Below, piece by piece: positions 36,457 to 45,870 of a stretch of 64,000 nt of DNA. Numbering within the stretch: the stretch's first letter is position 1; each line of letters opens with the position of its first letter. Both the position numbers and the translations under genes were made by a program. The DNA is taken from positions 1 through 64,000 of the forward strand of contig NZ_SMCO01000010.1 in assembly GCF_004346685.1 (NCBI RefSeq). The letters run 5' to 3'. Source of the stretch: Sulfurirhabdus autotrophica. Its GTDB lineage: Bacteria > Pseudomonadota > Gammaproteobacteria > Burkholderiales > SMCO01. Under the pieces are notes generated by a model. That model ran no database searches and had not been told where the DNA came from. It saw nothing but the letters and a program-made list of their open reading frames with translations.

Positions 36457-37707
36457 GTGGTTTTCTCTTTTTTTCGTAAAGATAAGCAGACTGATGCGGG
36501 TGAAGATAAGGCGGAAAAAAAACCGTCTGCTACGCCCGCGAGTAAACCTATGGCTTCAGCTACGCAGAATGTGCAGCAATCTGCCAATAAAGGTTCTCAG
36601 GAATTGCCTGGCGACGTTGGGGAAGACGATGGTTTTGGCGGATATTCCGTTTCAGATGGTATTGAAGTTTCCGAAGGTAATTCAGCTATATCTTCTGTCG
36701 CGGAAGAGGCGGCAATATTCTATGCGAACAATCTTGCGGATCAGGCCGCCGCAACGCTGCTGAACCATGTTAATGAACCCTCATCAGAATTAGATATTCA
36801 ACCCTGGTTGATGTTGTTTGATTTATTCAGCATCCAGGGAAAAAAGCCTGAATTTGAAGAGCTGGCACTTAATTTCGTCGTGAAATTTGAGCGGTCAGCC
36901 CCTATTTGGGTGGAAAGGAATGTGCCTGTTAAGGAAGTATCAAAGGCTGCCGCTCCGGCGTCTGCAAATTATTGTGCACTGACAGGCGTACTCTCTGTAG
37001 ATAGTGAGCCGAAGTTTCAGCAAATGATGCAAATCGGCCAAAAAGCAGGCAATCTGCGTCTTGATCTCTCTAAAGTGACAGGGCTGGAGGCTTATGGTAG
37101 TCGTAAATTACTGGAAAGCTTGCAAGGATTGCGGAAATCCGGCATCAAAATTCAATATATTGGCACTACCCATATTGTTGGGCTGTTAAACACCGCAATG
37201 AAAGCAGGAATTGGCGAGGATGCCCAATTTCATTGGCTGCTTGCCCTGGAATTTGATCAATTATTAGGGAAGGAAGAGAGTTTTGAGGAACTGGCTATTG
37301 AATATGCAGTGACTTTCGAGGTTTCTCCCCCTTCGTGGGAACCCCTGGTAGGGCAGGCTGTGATGGAAGAATCGGTTGAAGAACCTGCAGAAACAGATAT
37401 GCAAGCCAGCGAGCGTCCTCAACTGGCAGATGCTTTTGTGATGACAGGTGTGATTTCCGGAAATAGTGAGCAAATACTCAAGGAATTACTGGAGTATGGC
37501 TTAAAGCGGCAAGATGTTCGTATTGATATGTCTAAAGTGTTAAGGGTGGATTTTATCTGCGTCGGAAACTTTCTGAATGCGCTGATTCAGCTTAGCACCA
37601 GTGGAAAGCAAATTTTTATTCGTGAACCGAATGAATTGATTCACGCGTTGTTTAGTGTCATGGGAGTTGATCAGTTCGCGACCTTCCTGAAAAAGAAGGC
37701 GCACTAA
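36457..37707 (+). CDS. Protein with two tandem helical-STAS modules
   Basis: A 416-residue cytosolic protein starting at GTG 36457. After a ~75-residue charged, Ala/Ser-rich leader, the same module appears twice: a helical segment (PEFEELALNFVVKFERSAPIW, then ESFEELAIEYAVTFEVSPPSW) next to a STAS-like sandwich (LTGVLSVDSEPKFQQM to LLNTAMKAG, then MTGVISGNSEQILKEL to ALFSVMGV). STAS domains act in anti-sigma antagonists and lipid or toluene transport partners; the usual phosphorylated Ser is not obvious. It lies upstream of hslVU and converges with the PsiE-like gene. I know related proteins only as uncharacterised in Nitrosomonadales. Confidence 0.65.
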   Translation: MVFSFFRKDKQTDAGEDKAEKKPSATPASKPMASATQNVQQSANKGSQELPGDVGEDDGFGGYSVSDGIEVSEGNSAISSVAEEAAIFYANNLADQAAATLLNHVNEPSSELDIQPWLMLFDLFSIQGKKPEFEELALNFVVKFERSAPIWVERNVPVKEVSKAAAPASANYCALTGVLSVDSEPKFQQMMQIGQKAGNLRLDLSKVTGLEAYGSRKLLESLQGLRKSGIKIQYIGTTHIVGLLNTAMKAGIGEDAQFHWLLALEFDQLLGKEESFEELAIEYAVTFEVSPPSWEPLVGQAVMEESVEEPAETDMQASERPQLADAFVMTGVISGNSEQILKELLEYGLKRQDVRIDMSKVLRVDFICVGNFLNALIQLSTSGKQIFIREPNELIHALFSVMGVDQFATFLKKKAH

Positions 37708-38183
37708 GCTACTTCTTTCACCTGTTTTTCAGAGAGGCGATAGGCGCTTTCGGAATGCATAGCTTTTTCTCGTTGGAAAACAAGCACTGAACCGATCCTC
37801 AGACTTCCCAAAACAAACAGCAATGTGCTTAAGGCATATATTTCTTCGGCCGTGATATTGTGCTCGAAAAGTTTGATCATGATTTCTCGCAACACAAACA
37901 CAATACCCGCATCCACGATGAAAGTCAGGCGTAAGCGATGTTCCGAGAAATAATCGACCAATGATCGGGAAAGCTCAATCAGGATGAACAGAGTCAGTAC
38001 TTCTGAAATGATGTGAAAGTATTGGCTGGTAATGTCTGGATTAAATAACAGACCGCTGAGATTCAGGAATAATCGCGCAACGCCGACTATAATTCCCAGC
38101 ATGATAAAAAACAGCATGATTCCGAACACAAAGCGGGTGACGCGGTCGAATAGTTTAAACGGATTGGTATTTTCGTTAAGCAT
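37704..38183 (-). CDS. PsiE-like membrane protein
   Basis: A 159-residue protein with four hydrophobic segments resembling the phosphate-starvation-inducible E family: FGIMLFFIMLGIIVGVARL, FHIISEVLTLFILIELSR, DYFSEHRLRLTFIVDAGIVF and YALSTLLFVLGSLRIG. The ATG at 38183 starts MLNENTNPFKLFDRV, close to the family start; farther upstream in-frame ATGs (38234, 38360) would add a Cys/His-rich tail without ribosome sites and extend into the hslV leader. It overlaps the 3' end of the STAS gene by four bases. Function of the family is unclear. Confidence 0.7.
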   Translation of the reverse strand: MLNENTNPFKLFDRVTRFVFGIMLFFIMLGIIVGVARLFLNLSGLLFNPDITSQYFHIISEVLTLFILIELSRSLVDYFSEHRLRLTFIVDAGIVFVLREIMIKLFEHNITAEEIYALSTLLFVLGSLRIGSVLVFQREKAMHSESAYRLSEKQVKEVA

Positions 38184-38338
38184 GATGTTTGCCAGGTTGT
38201 GTTTGGCAGGAAGCGTACACAAAGGTTGTGACATTTTGATGTCAGATTGCAAGTGGCTGGATTGTTGGAAAATCAGGTTACAGTGATGGGGTAACTGGTT
38301 TATATTATTTGAATTGTTGGTAATGCAGGAAGAGTGTG

Positions 38339-38875
38339 ATGGAGCAATTTCGCGGTACAACTATTTTATCTGTAAGACGTGGCAACCAGGTTGCGTTGGG
38401 CGGAGACGGGCAGGTAACGTTAGGCAATATTGTGGTAAAAGCTTCAGCAAAAAAAGTGCGTCGCTTATTTCACGACAAGATACTGGCCGGATTTGCCGGT
38501 GGTACGGCAGATGCCTTTACTCTGTTTGAACGTTTTGAGGCTAAGCTGGAAAAACATCAGGGGCATCTGGTCCGTTCAGCAGTAGAACTGGCTAAAGACT
38601 GGCGCACGGATCGCATTTTACGCCGACTGGAAGCAATGCTGGTTGTGGTTGATCACGAATCATCGTTGATTATTACTGGTAATGGTGATGTGCTGGAGCC
38701 AGAATTAGGTTTGGTTGCCATTGGCAGCGGCGGGGCTTATGCGCAATCTGCAGCGCGCGCACTGCTGGAGCACACTGAGATGAGCCCGCAGGATATTGTC
38801 AAGCATTCGCTCACGGTGGCAGCGGATTTGTGTATCTATACTAACCACAATCATGTGATCGAAGTTTTGGAATAA
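38339..38875 (+). CDS. hslV: ATP-dependent protease peptidase subunit HslV
   Basis: Threonine peptidase forming a double hexamer capped by HslU; degrades misfolded and regulatory proteins. ATG 38339 follows aggaag. The protein is 178 residues. The pro-peptide MEQFRG is followed by the nucleophile Thr in [47 protein letters not shown] and the Gly-rich [16 protein letters not shown] are all family motifs. The catalytic partner hslU lies downstream, separated by an inverted-repeat element rather than the usual short gap. Confidence 0.96.
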   Translation: MEQFRGTTILSVRRGNQVALGGDGQVTLGNIVVKASAKKVRRLFHDKILAGFAGGTADAFTLFERFEAKLEKHQGHLVRSAVELAKDWRTDRILRRLEAMLVVVDHESSLIITGNGDVLEPELGLVAIGSGGAYAQSAARALLEHTEMSPQDIVKHSLTVAADLCIYTNHNHVIEVLE

Positions 38876-38881
38876 TTTTTT

Positions 38882-39037
38882 ACCGCAGAGGCGCGGAGGC
38901 GCAGAGAAAAGCGAGAGCTGAATCACAAGGTTGATAAAGTGCAGGAGAAGTCCCTGTCTTGCAGATTTTTGCTCCCGCGTGACTTTATTTGTTGCTGGAA
39001 GATTTTGTTTTTCTCTGCGCCTCCGCGCCTCTGCGGT
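38882..39037. repeat. Inverted-repeat (MITE-like) element between hslV and hslU
   Basis: The arms 38882-38910 and 39009-39037 are perfect 29-base reverse complements (beginning accgcagaggcgcggaggcg). They enclose ~98 bases with no gene. The whole fits a small non-autonomous element or BIME-like repeat. It begins seven bases after the hslV stop and ends 22 bases before the hslU start, so it is transcribed within the operon and can fold into a long hairpin. Confidence 0.8.
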
Positions 39038-39059
39038 TCAAACAAGCAAGGTAAATATC

Positions 39060-40403
39060 ATGTCAGAAATGTCCCCTCAGGAAATCGTCCATGAACTGGA
39101 CAAACATATTATCGGTCAGCATGCCGCTAAGCGCGCTGTGGCTATTGCGTTGCGTAACCGCTGGCGCCGTCGCCAGGTGGCAGATCCCTTGCGCCAGGAA
39201 ATCACCCCTAAAAATATTCTGATGATCGGGCCAACAGGGGTAGGTAAAACAGAAATTGCACGGCGCCTCGCAAAACTGGCTCAATCTCCCTTTATCAAGG
39301 TAGAAGCCACCAAGTTTACAGAAGTAGGATATGTAGGGCGGGATGTGGACTCCATTATTCGCGATTTGGTGGAAATGTCGATCAAACAGCTACGGGAACA
39401 GGAAACCCAGAAAGTGCAATTTCGGGCCGAAGAAATAGCAGAAGATCGCATACTCGATGCCCTGTTACCTCCGGCGCGTGATGTGGCGCATCAGCTGGGT
39501 GCTGAGGCTGTGGTGGAAACAGAAGAGAGCGCCACCCGGCAGAAATTTCGCAAAAAACTGCGGGAAGGCCAGCTGGACGACAAAGAAATTGAAATTGAGG
39601 TGTCAGCCGCACAGCCCCATATGGAGATTTTTGCCCCACCGGGAATGGAAGACCTTACTTCCCAGATTCAGGGTATGTTTCAAAGTATGGGAAATTCCCG
39701 CCAGAAAATGCGCAAGCTGAAAATCCGCGAAGCCATGAAAATGCTTACGGAAGAAGAAGCCATGAAAATGGTGAATGAAGAAGAACTTAAAATCCGTGCA
39801 CTGGAAAATGTGGAACAGAACGGCATTGTGTTCCTGGACGAGATGGATAAAATCACCAGTCGCTCAGAAAACTCGGGTGGAGAAGTGTCTCGCCAGGGTG
39901 TGCAGCGTGATTTGTTACCACTTGTGGAAGGCACCACCATTACCACTAAATACGGCATGGTAAAAACAGACCACATCTTGTTTATTGCCAGCGGCGCTTT
40001 TCATCTGTCCAAGCCATCAGACCTGATTCCTGAACTGCAGGGACGCTTTCCTATTCGGGTAGAGCTGGGTTCGTTATCCGTCAATGATTTTGAACAGATT
40101 CTAACCAATACCGATGCTTGCTTAACCCGTCAATACCAAGCTTTGCTGGAAACTGAAGGGGTAAAGCTGGCATTCAAGGAAAACGGCATCAAGCGGCTGG
40201 CTGAAATTGCCTTTGAAGTAAACGAAAGTACTGAGAATATCGGTGCCCGCAGATTGTACACCGTGATGGAAAAATTGCTGGAAGAGGTATCTTTTGAAGC
40301 GGGGCGCCATGTGAATGAAACCTTGGTAATTGATGCTGATTATGTAGACAGCAAACTTAAAGGGATCGCGCAAAGCGAGGATCTGGCAAGATATGTGCTT
40401 TAG
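39060..40403 (+). CDS. hslU: ATP-dependent protease ATPase subunit HslU
   Basis: AAA+ unfoldase partner of HslV. The true start is ATG 39060 ([20 protein letters not shown]), with an aagg site; the frame stays open upstream only because it runs through the repeat element. Length is 447 residues. Seen: Walker [12 protein letters not shown], the pore motif GYVGRDVD, an acidic insertion domain ([16 protein letters not shown] onward), Walker [11 protein letters not shown] and the C-terminal EDLARYVL that docks into HslV. Confidence 0.97.
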   Translation: MSEMSPQEIVHELDKHIIGQHAAKRAVAIALRNRWRRRQVADPLRQEITPKNILMIGPTGVGKTEIARRLAKLAQSPFIKVEATKFTEVGYVGRDVDSIIRDLVEMSIKQLREQETQKVQFRAEEIAEDRILDALLPPARDVAHQLGAEAVVETEESATRQKFRKKLREGQLDDKEIEIEVSAAQPHMEIFAPPGMEDLTSQIQGMFQSMGNSRQKMRKLKIREAMKMLTEEEAMKMVNEEELKIRALENVEQNGIVFLDEMDKITSRSENSGGEVSRQGVQRDLLPLVEGTTITTKYGMVKTDHILFIASGAFHLSKPSDLIPELQGRFPIRVELGSLSVNDFEQILTNTDACLTRQYQALLETEGVKLAFKENGIKRLAEIAFEVNESTENIGARRLYTVMEKLLEEVSFEAGRHVNETLVIDADYVDSKLKGIAQSEDLARYVL

Positions 40404-40613
40404 TTGGTTTGTTTGATTTGATAAGTGATGTCTGGCTGAGCTTTATGTGGGAAGGTGAACTGACGATATCGACCCTTGAGAGACAATCACCACACTGTCG
40501 TCCAAGGTCCGAAAAGCAGCAGTAAGGAGTCGGAGTCACCTGTTCCGAGTTTGCAGGTGGGAGTGGCTTTTTGTTTATTGAAGAATTGAAAGAGAGATTA
40601 TTTGGCGCAATAA

Positions 40614-40895
<282 letters not shown>

Positions 40896-40905
40896 CTGTA
40901 TCATG

Positions 40906-41490
40906 CTACTCTGCAATCAGAAAGCGATACTCGAATTTTTCTGTGCTTTCTCGTGGTATCAGATAAAAATCCTTTCCCTTGTTGTTACGAACAACGTGCG
41001 CCAATAGCGAACCGTCGTTGGAAATGGCAAGTTGAATAAAAGTTGTTTGAGTACCGTGCCAACCTTCCCCTCCACCAGAAACAACTTTGCTAAAATTCCA
41101 CCACCCATTTTGACAAACCGCTTTAAATTCTTGCGACTCAGAAGTCTGGCCGAATTGCTCTACAAACCAAAATCGAAGGATAGTATTTTCAAGAGTTTCA
41201 ATTTTCACTTTGACTATATTTTTCCCCGGCCACCCGCTACTCAGAACATCAGATGATAAATATGGTGAAAGATGTAATACCCTATTACTTGAATGCGCGT
41301 CTTCACTAAAATTTCGAAACATGCCATGTATCTCAATACATTCGGAAACCTTCCTTTTTGGTATTTGCAATTCTTGCGCCTCAGCACTCATGATCCCGGA
41401 TGATAGGCCAATCGGATTAATTGTTAGATTACTTGCGATAGAAAGTGCAGCAGTTACCAATAATAAAAAAATGATTCGAAGGTTTTTCAT
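40906..41490 (-). CDS. Hypothetical secreted protein coupled to a toxin-like fragment
   Basis: A 194-residue protein with a signal peptide (MKNLRIIFLLLVTAALSIAS) and a possible later cleavage near AEAQ. The mature part has two Cys (SECIEIHG, KAVCQNG) that may form a disulfide, and aromatic beta-type segments (ILRFWFVEQFG, FYLIPRESTEKFEYRF). Its ATG overlaps the stop of the upstream minus-strand fragment as ATGA, so the two were an operon. An immunity or accessory role for a polymorphic toxin is possible but unproven. No family recognised. Confidence 0.5.
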   Translation of the reverse strand: MKNLRIIFLLLVTAALSIASNLTINPIGLSSGIMSAEAQELQIPKRKVSECIEIHGMFRNFSEDAHSSNRVLHLSPYLSSDVLSSGWPGKNIVKVKIETLENTILRFWFVEQFGQTSESQEFKAVCQNGWWNFSKVVSGGGEGWHGTQTTFIQLAISNDGSLLAHVVRNNKGKDFYLIPRESTEKFEYRFLIAE

Positions 41491-41816
41491 GGATTGTCTT
41501 TGGATTTTTTGACCATGTCATAAGTGTACGTTGGCACTGGAGCTGCAGCAGCGAATGGTGTTGCAACATTCACATTCAGTGCATTAAATCCTTCTCCAAA
41601 TGCTTTTGCGAAGCCAGTTAGGTTTTTTCCGTTACCCAATTTATCATACCAGTACCCCGAGTTCAAAAAATCATGGGGTCCGGTATAGACTTCAACAATC
41701 TTGTCGATAAATTCACCTGGTTGGTATTCCCCGAATAATGCCAATCTACCAGGACCACCCTGCCCCCCCCCAAGAGGTGAGTCAGGAAATGAATAGAACG
41801 AATTAAATGGGGTCAA
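41487..41816 (-). pseudogene. Truncated C-terminus of a large hemagglutinin/toxin-like secreted protein
   Basis: The 109 codons start inside the REP-like motif (MTPFNSF is simply its translation), so the original 5' part is lost. The remaining sequence, LFGEYQPGEFIDKIVEVYTG, PHDFLNSGYWYDKLGNG and FNALNVNVATPFAAAAPVPT, resembles the conserved tail of filamentous hemagglutinin or Rhs-like polymorphic proteins as I remember it. No promoter or ribosome site of its own is evident. Confidence 0.45.
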
Positions 41817-42070
41817 ACTCCATATTTATAACTAAACTGACAAATTGACCGATGGCAGCTAAGGCCGTAACACCGGACAATCACGGCAATCTCCTCCAAT
41901 GACCGTTCCTGGCACTTTTGAGACCATATAGAAGTCCATTTTTCTAGAGAACAGGATTAGTTTTGCATGCGCTGTAGAGTTTGGCGGTTACACAGTACCT
42001 TTATTGGCCGCACGGTTGTTTCAAAATTGAAAACAGGTAAGGTCAATATGATGTTTATTAACTCTGTTGC

Positions 42071-42643
42071 TCAGGCGCTGCGCCGGTCTTGCCACTCAGG
42101 TAACGGTGCGTTGCTGGAGGAATTTGGCGTTGTTTCTACTTCGATCAATTTCCCGTGAGTGTCGTAGTGCACCACAATATGCCTGGCGTGTTGCCATTTT
42201 TGAATCTGTTCTTTGGGTTGCGATTGCCATTGCGCAACGTCTTCCAGTGAGACATCTTGTGGTGGTTGGCGCCGATCAAAGCCACTAAAGCGGCGCCAGT
42301 TGATAATTGCCCAGAGAATCAGTCCTCCGCACATGATTTGAGCAATGACTGCGTAGGTTGGCAGTTGTTTCACCAACCCTTCCCATCCGCGTAATACAAC
42401 CAGATGTTCGTAAAATGCATAAAAGCCGAATGCCCACCCCAGTGTGTTGGCAACAGGCGCCCATAGGAAGCTCCATGCGCCCCAAAACAGCAAGGTAATA
42501 CTCCCGAGCAAAAACTTTTGTCCAGGTTTCTGTTTTTCTGGTTTCTCGATGATCAACTGACAAACATTAAAAGGGGCAGGGGGTTTCTGCTCTCTTTGCA
42601 GAGCGAATTGCTCCTGTTTGTTTTTTGGTGATGAAAAGCTCAT
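42071..42643 (-). CDS. pgaD: PNAG biosynthesis protein PgaD
   Basis: Small inner-membrane partner of the glycosyltransferase PgaC; in E. coli PgaC and PgaD together bind c-di-GMP and activate polymer synthesis. The 190-residue protein has two hydrophobic segments (GSITLLFWGAWSFLWAPVA and LPTYAVIAQIMCGGLILWA) in the middle, longer cytosolic ends than the E. coli protein, and a conserved-looking NWRRFSGFDRR after the second helix. Its start overlaps the pgaC stop by four bases. The identification leans on operon position as much as on sequence. Confidence 0.88.
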   Translation of the reverse strand: MSFSSPKNKQEQFALQREQKPPAPFNVCQLIIEKPEKQKPGQKFLLGSITLLFWGAWSFLWAPVANTLGWAFGFYAFYEHLVVLRGWEGLVKQLPTYAVIAQIMCGGLILWAIINWRRFSGFDRRQPPQDVSLEDVAQWQSQPKEQIQKWQHARHIVVHYDTHGKLIEVETTPNSSSNAPLPEWQDRRSA

Positions 42644-43899
42644 TTTATTCCTCTATCGGGGCTGACCCAGACGGCGCGGGCTCCTTTTTCTCGAAGCAGG
42701 GTTTTAGGGAGCGCTGTAACGCTGGTGAGCATGCCAATGAGCCAGAACGCCATTGGATACCAGATTACCCAGAAATAATTGCGCAGCAGATTACAGTCGT
42801 AGCGTCGATCCATTATCAGGCTTAGCCCCATTTGCAGCAGACAGGTTGCTGCAAGCAAGACGCCTGTCCATCCGGGCATCAGGGTGGGTACATACAAGGA
42901 TGCTGGCATTGGCAGGAATAAACCGGCAATCCATAGAATGATGGTGGTGAGCATTGCGTATCCCCACACCATGCTCAAAATGAATTCGATGTATACCGGC
43001 CACATGCGGCGTTTGCGCCAGGATTTCCACATCCAGCCATATTTCAGGATAGCTTGTACGCCCCCCATGGCCCAGCGCAAGCGCTGCTTCCATAATCCAC
43101 GCAGGGTCTCCGGCATGAGTATCCAGCAGGTGGCAGCTGGTTCAAAACGTATATCCCAGTGTGCCAATTGCAGTTTCCATGAGATATCAATGTCTTCTGT
43201 GAGCATGTCTTTGCTCCAGTAACCGACGTCATGTAGAGCAGCGCGGCGGAAACCTGCTGCTACGCCGGAAACAGTAAACACTCTGCCCAGCGTACGTTGC
43301 GCACGTTTGATCAGGCCAATGATTGAAGAAAATTCGCCCACTTGAGTGCGGCCTAGCAACGTAGAGCGTGTGCGGATGCGGGGGTTACCGGTCACTGCAC
43401 CGACCCTGGGTGAGTTGAGGAAGTGGCTCATCATCCATAATGCGGCATGGGGGTGGAGTTGTGCGTCGCCATCAACGCATATGAAATACTGGCTATCCGC
43501 CACCATTGCTGCTGCGGTAAGCGCCATGGCTTTGCCCTGATTCTGCGCCAGATGGACCACTCTCAACTTGGGGTGACGTTGCGCCATTTCGTCCAGAATG
43601 GCGCCCGTGTTGTCACTGCTGCCGTCGTTTACGGCGATGACTTCAAAATCGGGATAGTCATGTGAGAGCAGATTTTCTACTGTATCTCTGGCATTGTCTC
43701 CTTCGTTGTGACAGGGCACGATGAGGCTGATCTTGGGATATTCCGGCAATTTTGGTGGATTAGCCGGGTTGCTGCCTTTGCGTTCATAATGCAGCCAATA
43801 GAATAGTGCACCTGCCATCCATAGGTAGGACATGAAGAAGGGGTAATAGAAGACATACCCGAATAGAAGTTCACTGAAGTTACCAAAATCTTGAAACAC
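42640..43899 (-). CDS. pgaC: Poly-beta-1,6-N-acetyl-D-glucosamine synthase PgaC
   Basis: Processive family-2 glycosyltransferase that polymerises UDP-GlcNAc at the inner membrane. The 419-residue protein has an N-terminal helix pair (FYYPFFMSYLWMAGALFYWL), then VPCHNEGDNARDTVENLL, ICVDGDAQLHPHAALW as the metal motif, AVTGNPRIRTRSTLLGRTQ, TEDIDISWKL and the product-binding QRLRWAMGG, followed by three more membrane segments. It is full length. It lies between pgaB and pgaD in the canonical order. Confidence 0.96.
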   Translation of the reverse strand: MFQDFGNFSELLFGYVFYYPFFMSYLWMAGALFYWLHYERKGSNPANPPKLPEYPKISLIVPCHNEGDNARDTVENLLSHDYPDFEVIAVNDGSSDNTGAILDEMAQRHPKLRVVHLAQNQGKAMALTAAAMVADSQYFICVDGDAQLHPHAALWMMSHFLNSPRVGAVTGNPRIRTRSTLLGRTQVGEFSSIIGLIKRAQRTLGRVFTVSGVAAGFRRAALHDVGYWSKDMLTEDIDISWKLQLAHWDIRFEPAATCWILMPETLRGLWKQRLRWAMGGVQAILKYGWMWKSWRKRRMWPVYIEFILSMVWGYAMLTTIILWIAGLFLPMPASLYVPTLMPGWTGVLLAATCLLQMGLSLIMDRRYDCNLLRNYFWVIWYPMAFWLIGMLTSVTALPKTLLREKGARAVWVSPDRGIK

Positions 43900-43910
43900 A
43901 CATCTCTCCG

Positions 43911-45866
43911 CTATCGGTTAGGGAAAACACGTAAGGATAATTCCAGCTTGACTTCGTCAAGCGTCGGCCGATTCTGAATGAAGTCGTCCGGATAATACCC
44001 CACGCTTTTCGCTCCGTTTAATTTCAACAGGCGCATCTGCTGCGCCAAAGTATTGCCAGAAACCGCAGTATTCGTTCGCCAATCTGTCCCTTGCAGTTCG
44101 AATACCACCTTGCCTTGTGCTTGCGGTTCAGTTAACACTTTGGTAGCGAGAGTTTTCAGCCAGATTTCTGTATCTGCCGCGTTTTCCATGTAGGGCATTG
44201 CCATAATGGCAGTCCAGTCGTAGGCATTGAGAAACACCGGCAGGGATTGGGCGAACCATGCTTCTGATTCAGGGTTTAACGCTACTGAGGCATAGAGATT
44301 CCGGGCGGTGAGCAAGCCGGGGCGGTATCGCCCAGCGGAGTCACGTAGTGCCAGACTGAAGTCGACTAAATATTTGGTTTTGGCTTTTGTCCATTGATTC
44401 AGCAAGGCAGGGGTGTTGCGGATGGCAGGCACGCTATCCGGCAATTTCCATTCTGATGCGTAATACGCTAAGGCCTGGGAACTGGCGTCTTCGTAATCGG
44501 ATAATGTGGCATCGTCATGAAACAGCAGACCTGAAATCGGCGTGTTTTTAGCCAGATCCTCGTAAATTTCCTTTATGGCTTGCCGGGCTTGTGGAGAAAA
44601 TGGCGACAGACGGCGATAACCGGAGGTGTCACCATTGGCAGCTACCACCAGATGTTTGCTGGCTGGATCGTTGTCAGGTAGCTCAAATGCCAACAGTGGC
44701 AACCAGGCATAAACCCTCACACTGGCGCGGCTTGCCAGTTGCCAGGCAACGCGATTGAACAGGTCGGCGCGCATCGACATGCGTCGGTTGGGGAAATAAA
44801 GTGCCTGGGCTGTACCGCGTCCGGCAGGGTCGGCATAGGCTTGCAGGAATACGGTGTTGGCACCTGATTCAAGCACCCGGTCGAGGAGTCTGGACAGGTT
44901 TTTTTCTTGCTGATCCGGATCAGTATCGTAGACATAATCCAGGTCGATGTGCATGAGGCGCATGACCGGTTTCGGTGTGGTTACGCGCAAAGTATCGGCG
45001 AATCCAGTCAGAGGTGGGTTAAAGTGGATAAGAAAGCGGCGGATTTCACGTTGCGCAGCGGACGTGTTGGCGTGATTCATACCATCTTCCAGCGTGAACT
45101 GCACAGGCATGCCCAGTTGCTCTGCAATCTCGCTTGTTTCCTGACTATAGCGCCCATATGGCCAGACGATGATACGGGGGCGCTTGCCGATTTTTTCTTC
45201 GATCAATTGCGAATTTCTGGCGAGATCCTCACGAATACGTGATTGAAAAGCCGTATCGCTCTCGTATTGTTGGGTGCTGGCATTATAGGTGCGTGTTACT
45301 GCCGCAGGCTCCTGATTCCCCTGTGGATTGGCAAGGATGCCGCGATGCAGGTTGTAGCTATGTGAAGCGATCTCTATCAGGCCGGAAGACTGCATTTCTT
45401 TAACATTTTTCCAGCTGACAAATTTTGAGCGGGATAATGGCCGGTCACCATAGAGGACAGTCCCGTTTTCTGGCGCATCCATCCATGAGCCTACCAGGGC
45501 GAGCACTGCCGGAAAGTTGAAAGCTTTGAGTAACGGAAAGACTTCCTCGTAGAAGTTCCGGTAACCATCGTCAAAGGTGAGTAGTGCAGCCTTGTCCGGA
45601 AGCGCTTTGCCTCCTTTTTGCGCGGCTAAGATGTCATCAACGGATATCGGGTGGTAGCCGTTTTCTTTCAGCCAGGAAAATTGTGCCACTAGCTGATCAA
45701 GATCAACTGCATCCGGATCAGGTTCTGCTCGCACATCCTTGACTACATCGTGGTAGCACAATACAAGATAGGCGTTGTCAGCGGCTCTGGCCGGTAACGT
45801 CAAACCCAAAAACAGCAAGACGCCGAGCAGCAGGGAGAAAAATTTTGGCAATATAAAGTGCATCAC
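43911..45866 (-). CDS. pgaB: PNAG N-deacetylase PgaB
   Basis: Periplasmic protein that partly deacetylates PNAG for export. Residues 1-30 form a signal peptide (LPKFFSLLLGVLLFLGLTLPARA). The N-terminal deacetylase domain shows CYHDVVKD, LLTFDDGYRNFYEEVFPLL and HSYNLHRG, the metal-binding Asp and His residues. The C-terminal half (VMRLMHIDLDYVYDTDPDQQ onward, with LFHDDATLSDYED) is the glycoside-hydrolase-like PNAG-binding domain. At 651 residues it is the usual length. The lipobox Cys of E. coli PgaB is not evident, so this one may be soluble. Confidence 0.94.
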   Translation of the reverse strand: MMHFILPKFFSLLLGVLLFLGLTLPARAADNAYLVLCYHDVVKDVRAEPDPDAVDLDQLVAQFSWLKENGYHPISVDDILAAQKGGKALPDKAALLTFDDGYRNFYEEVFPLLKAFNFPAVLALVGSWMDAPENGTVLYGDRPLSRSKFVSWKNVKEMQSSGLIEIASHSYNLHRGILANPQGNQEPAAVTRTYNASTQQYESDTAFQSRIREDLARNSQLIEEKIGKRPRIIVWPYGRYSQETSEIAEQLGMPVQFTLEDGMNHANTSAAQREIRRFLIHFNPPLTGFADTLRVTTPKPVMRLMHIDLDYVYDTDPDQQEKNLSRLLDRVLESGANTVFLQAYADPAGRGTAQALYFPNRRMSMRADLFNRVAWQLASRASVRVYAWLPLLAFELPDNDPASKHLVVAANGDTSGYRRLSPFSPQARQAIKEIYEDLAKNTPISGLLFHDDATLSDYEDASSQALAYYASEWKLPDSVPAIRNTPALLNQWTKAKTKYLVDFSLALRDSAGRYRPGLLTARNLYASVALNPESEAWFAQSLPVFLNAYDWTAIMAMPYMENAADTEIWLKTLATKVLTEPQAQGKVVFELQGTDWRTNTAVSGNTLAQQMRLLKLNGAKSVGYYPDDFIQNRPTLDEVKLELSLRVFPNR

Positions 45867-45870
45867 AGCG

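Noticed and set aside
38931-39059. N-terminal extension of HslU upstream of 39060
   Set aside because: The extension is translated repeat-element DNA; HslU family members begin [10 protein letters not shown] and the ribosome site fits ATG 39060.
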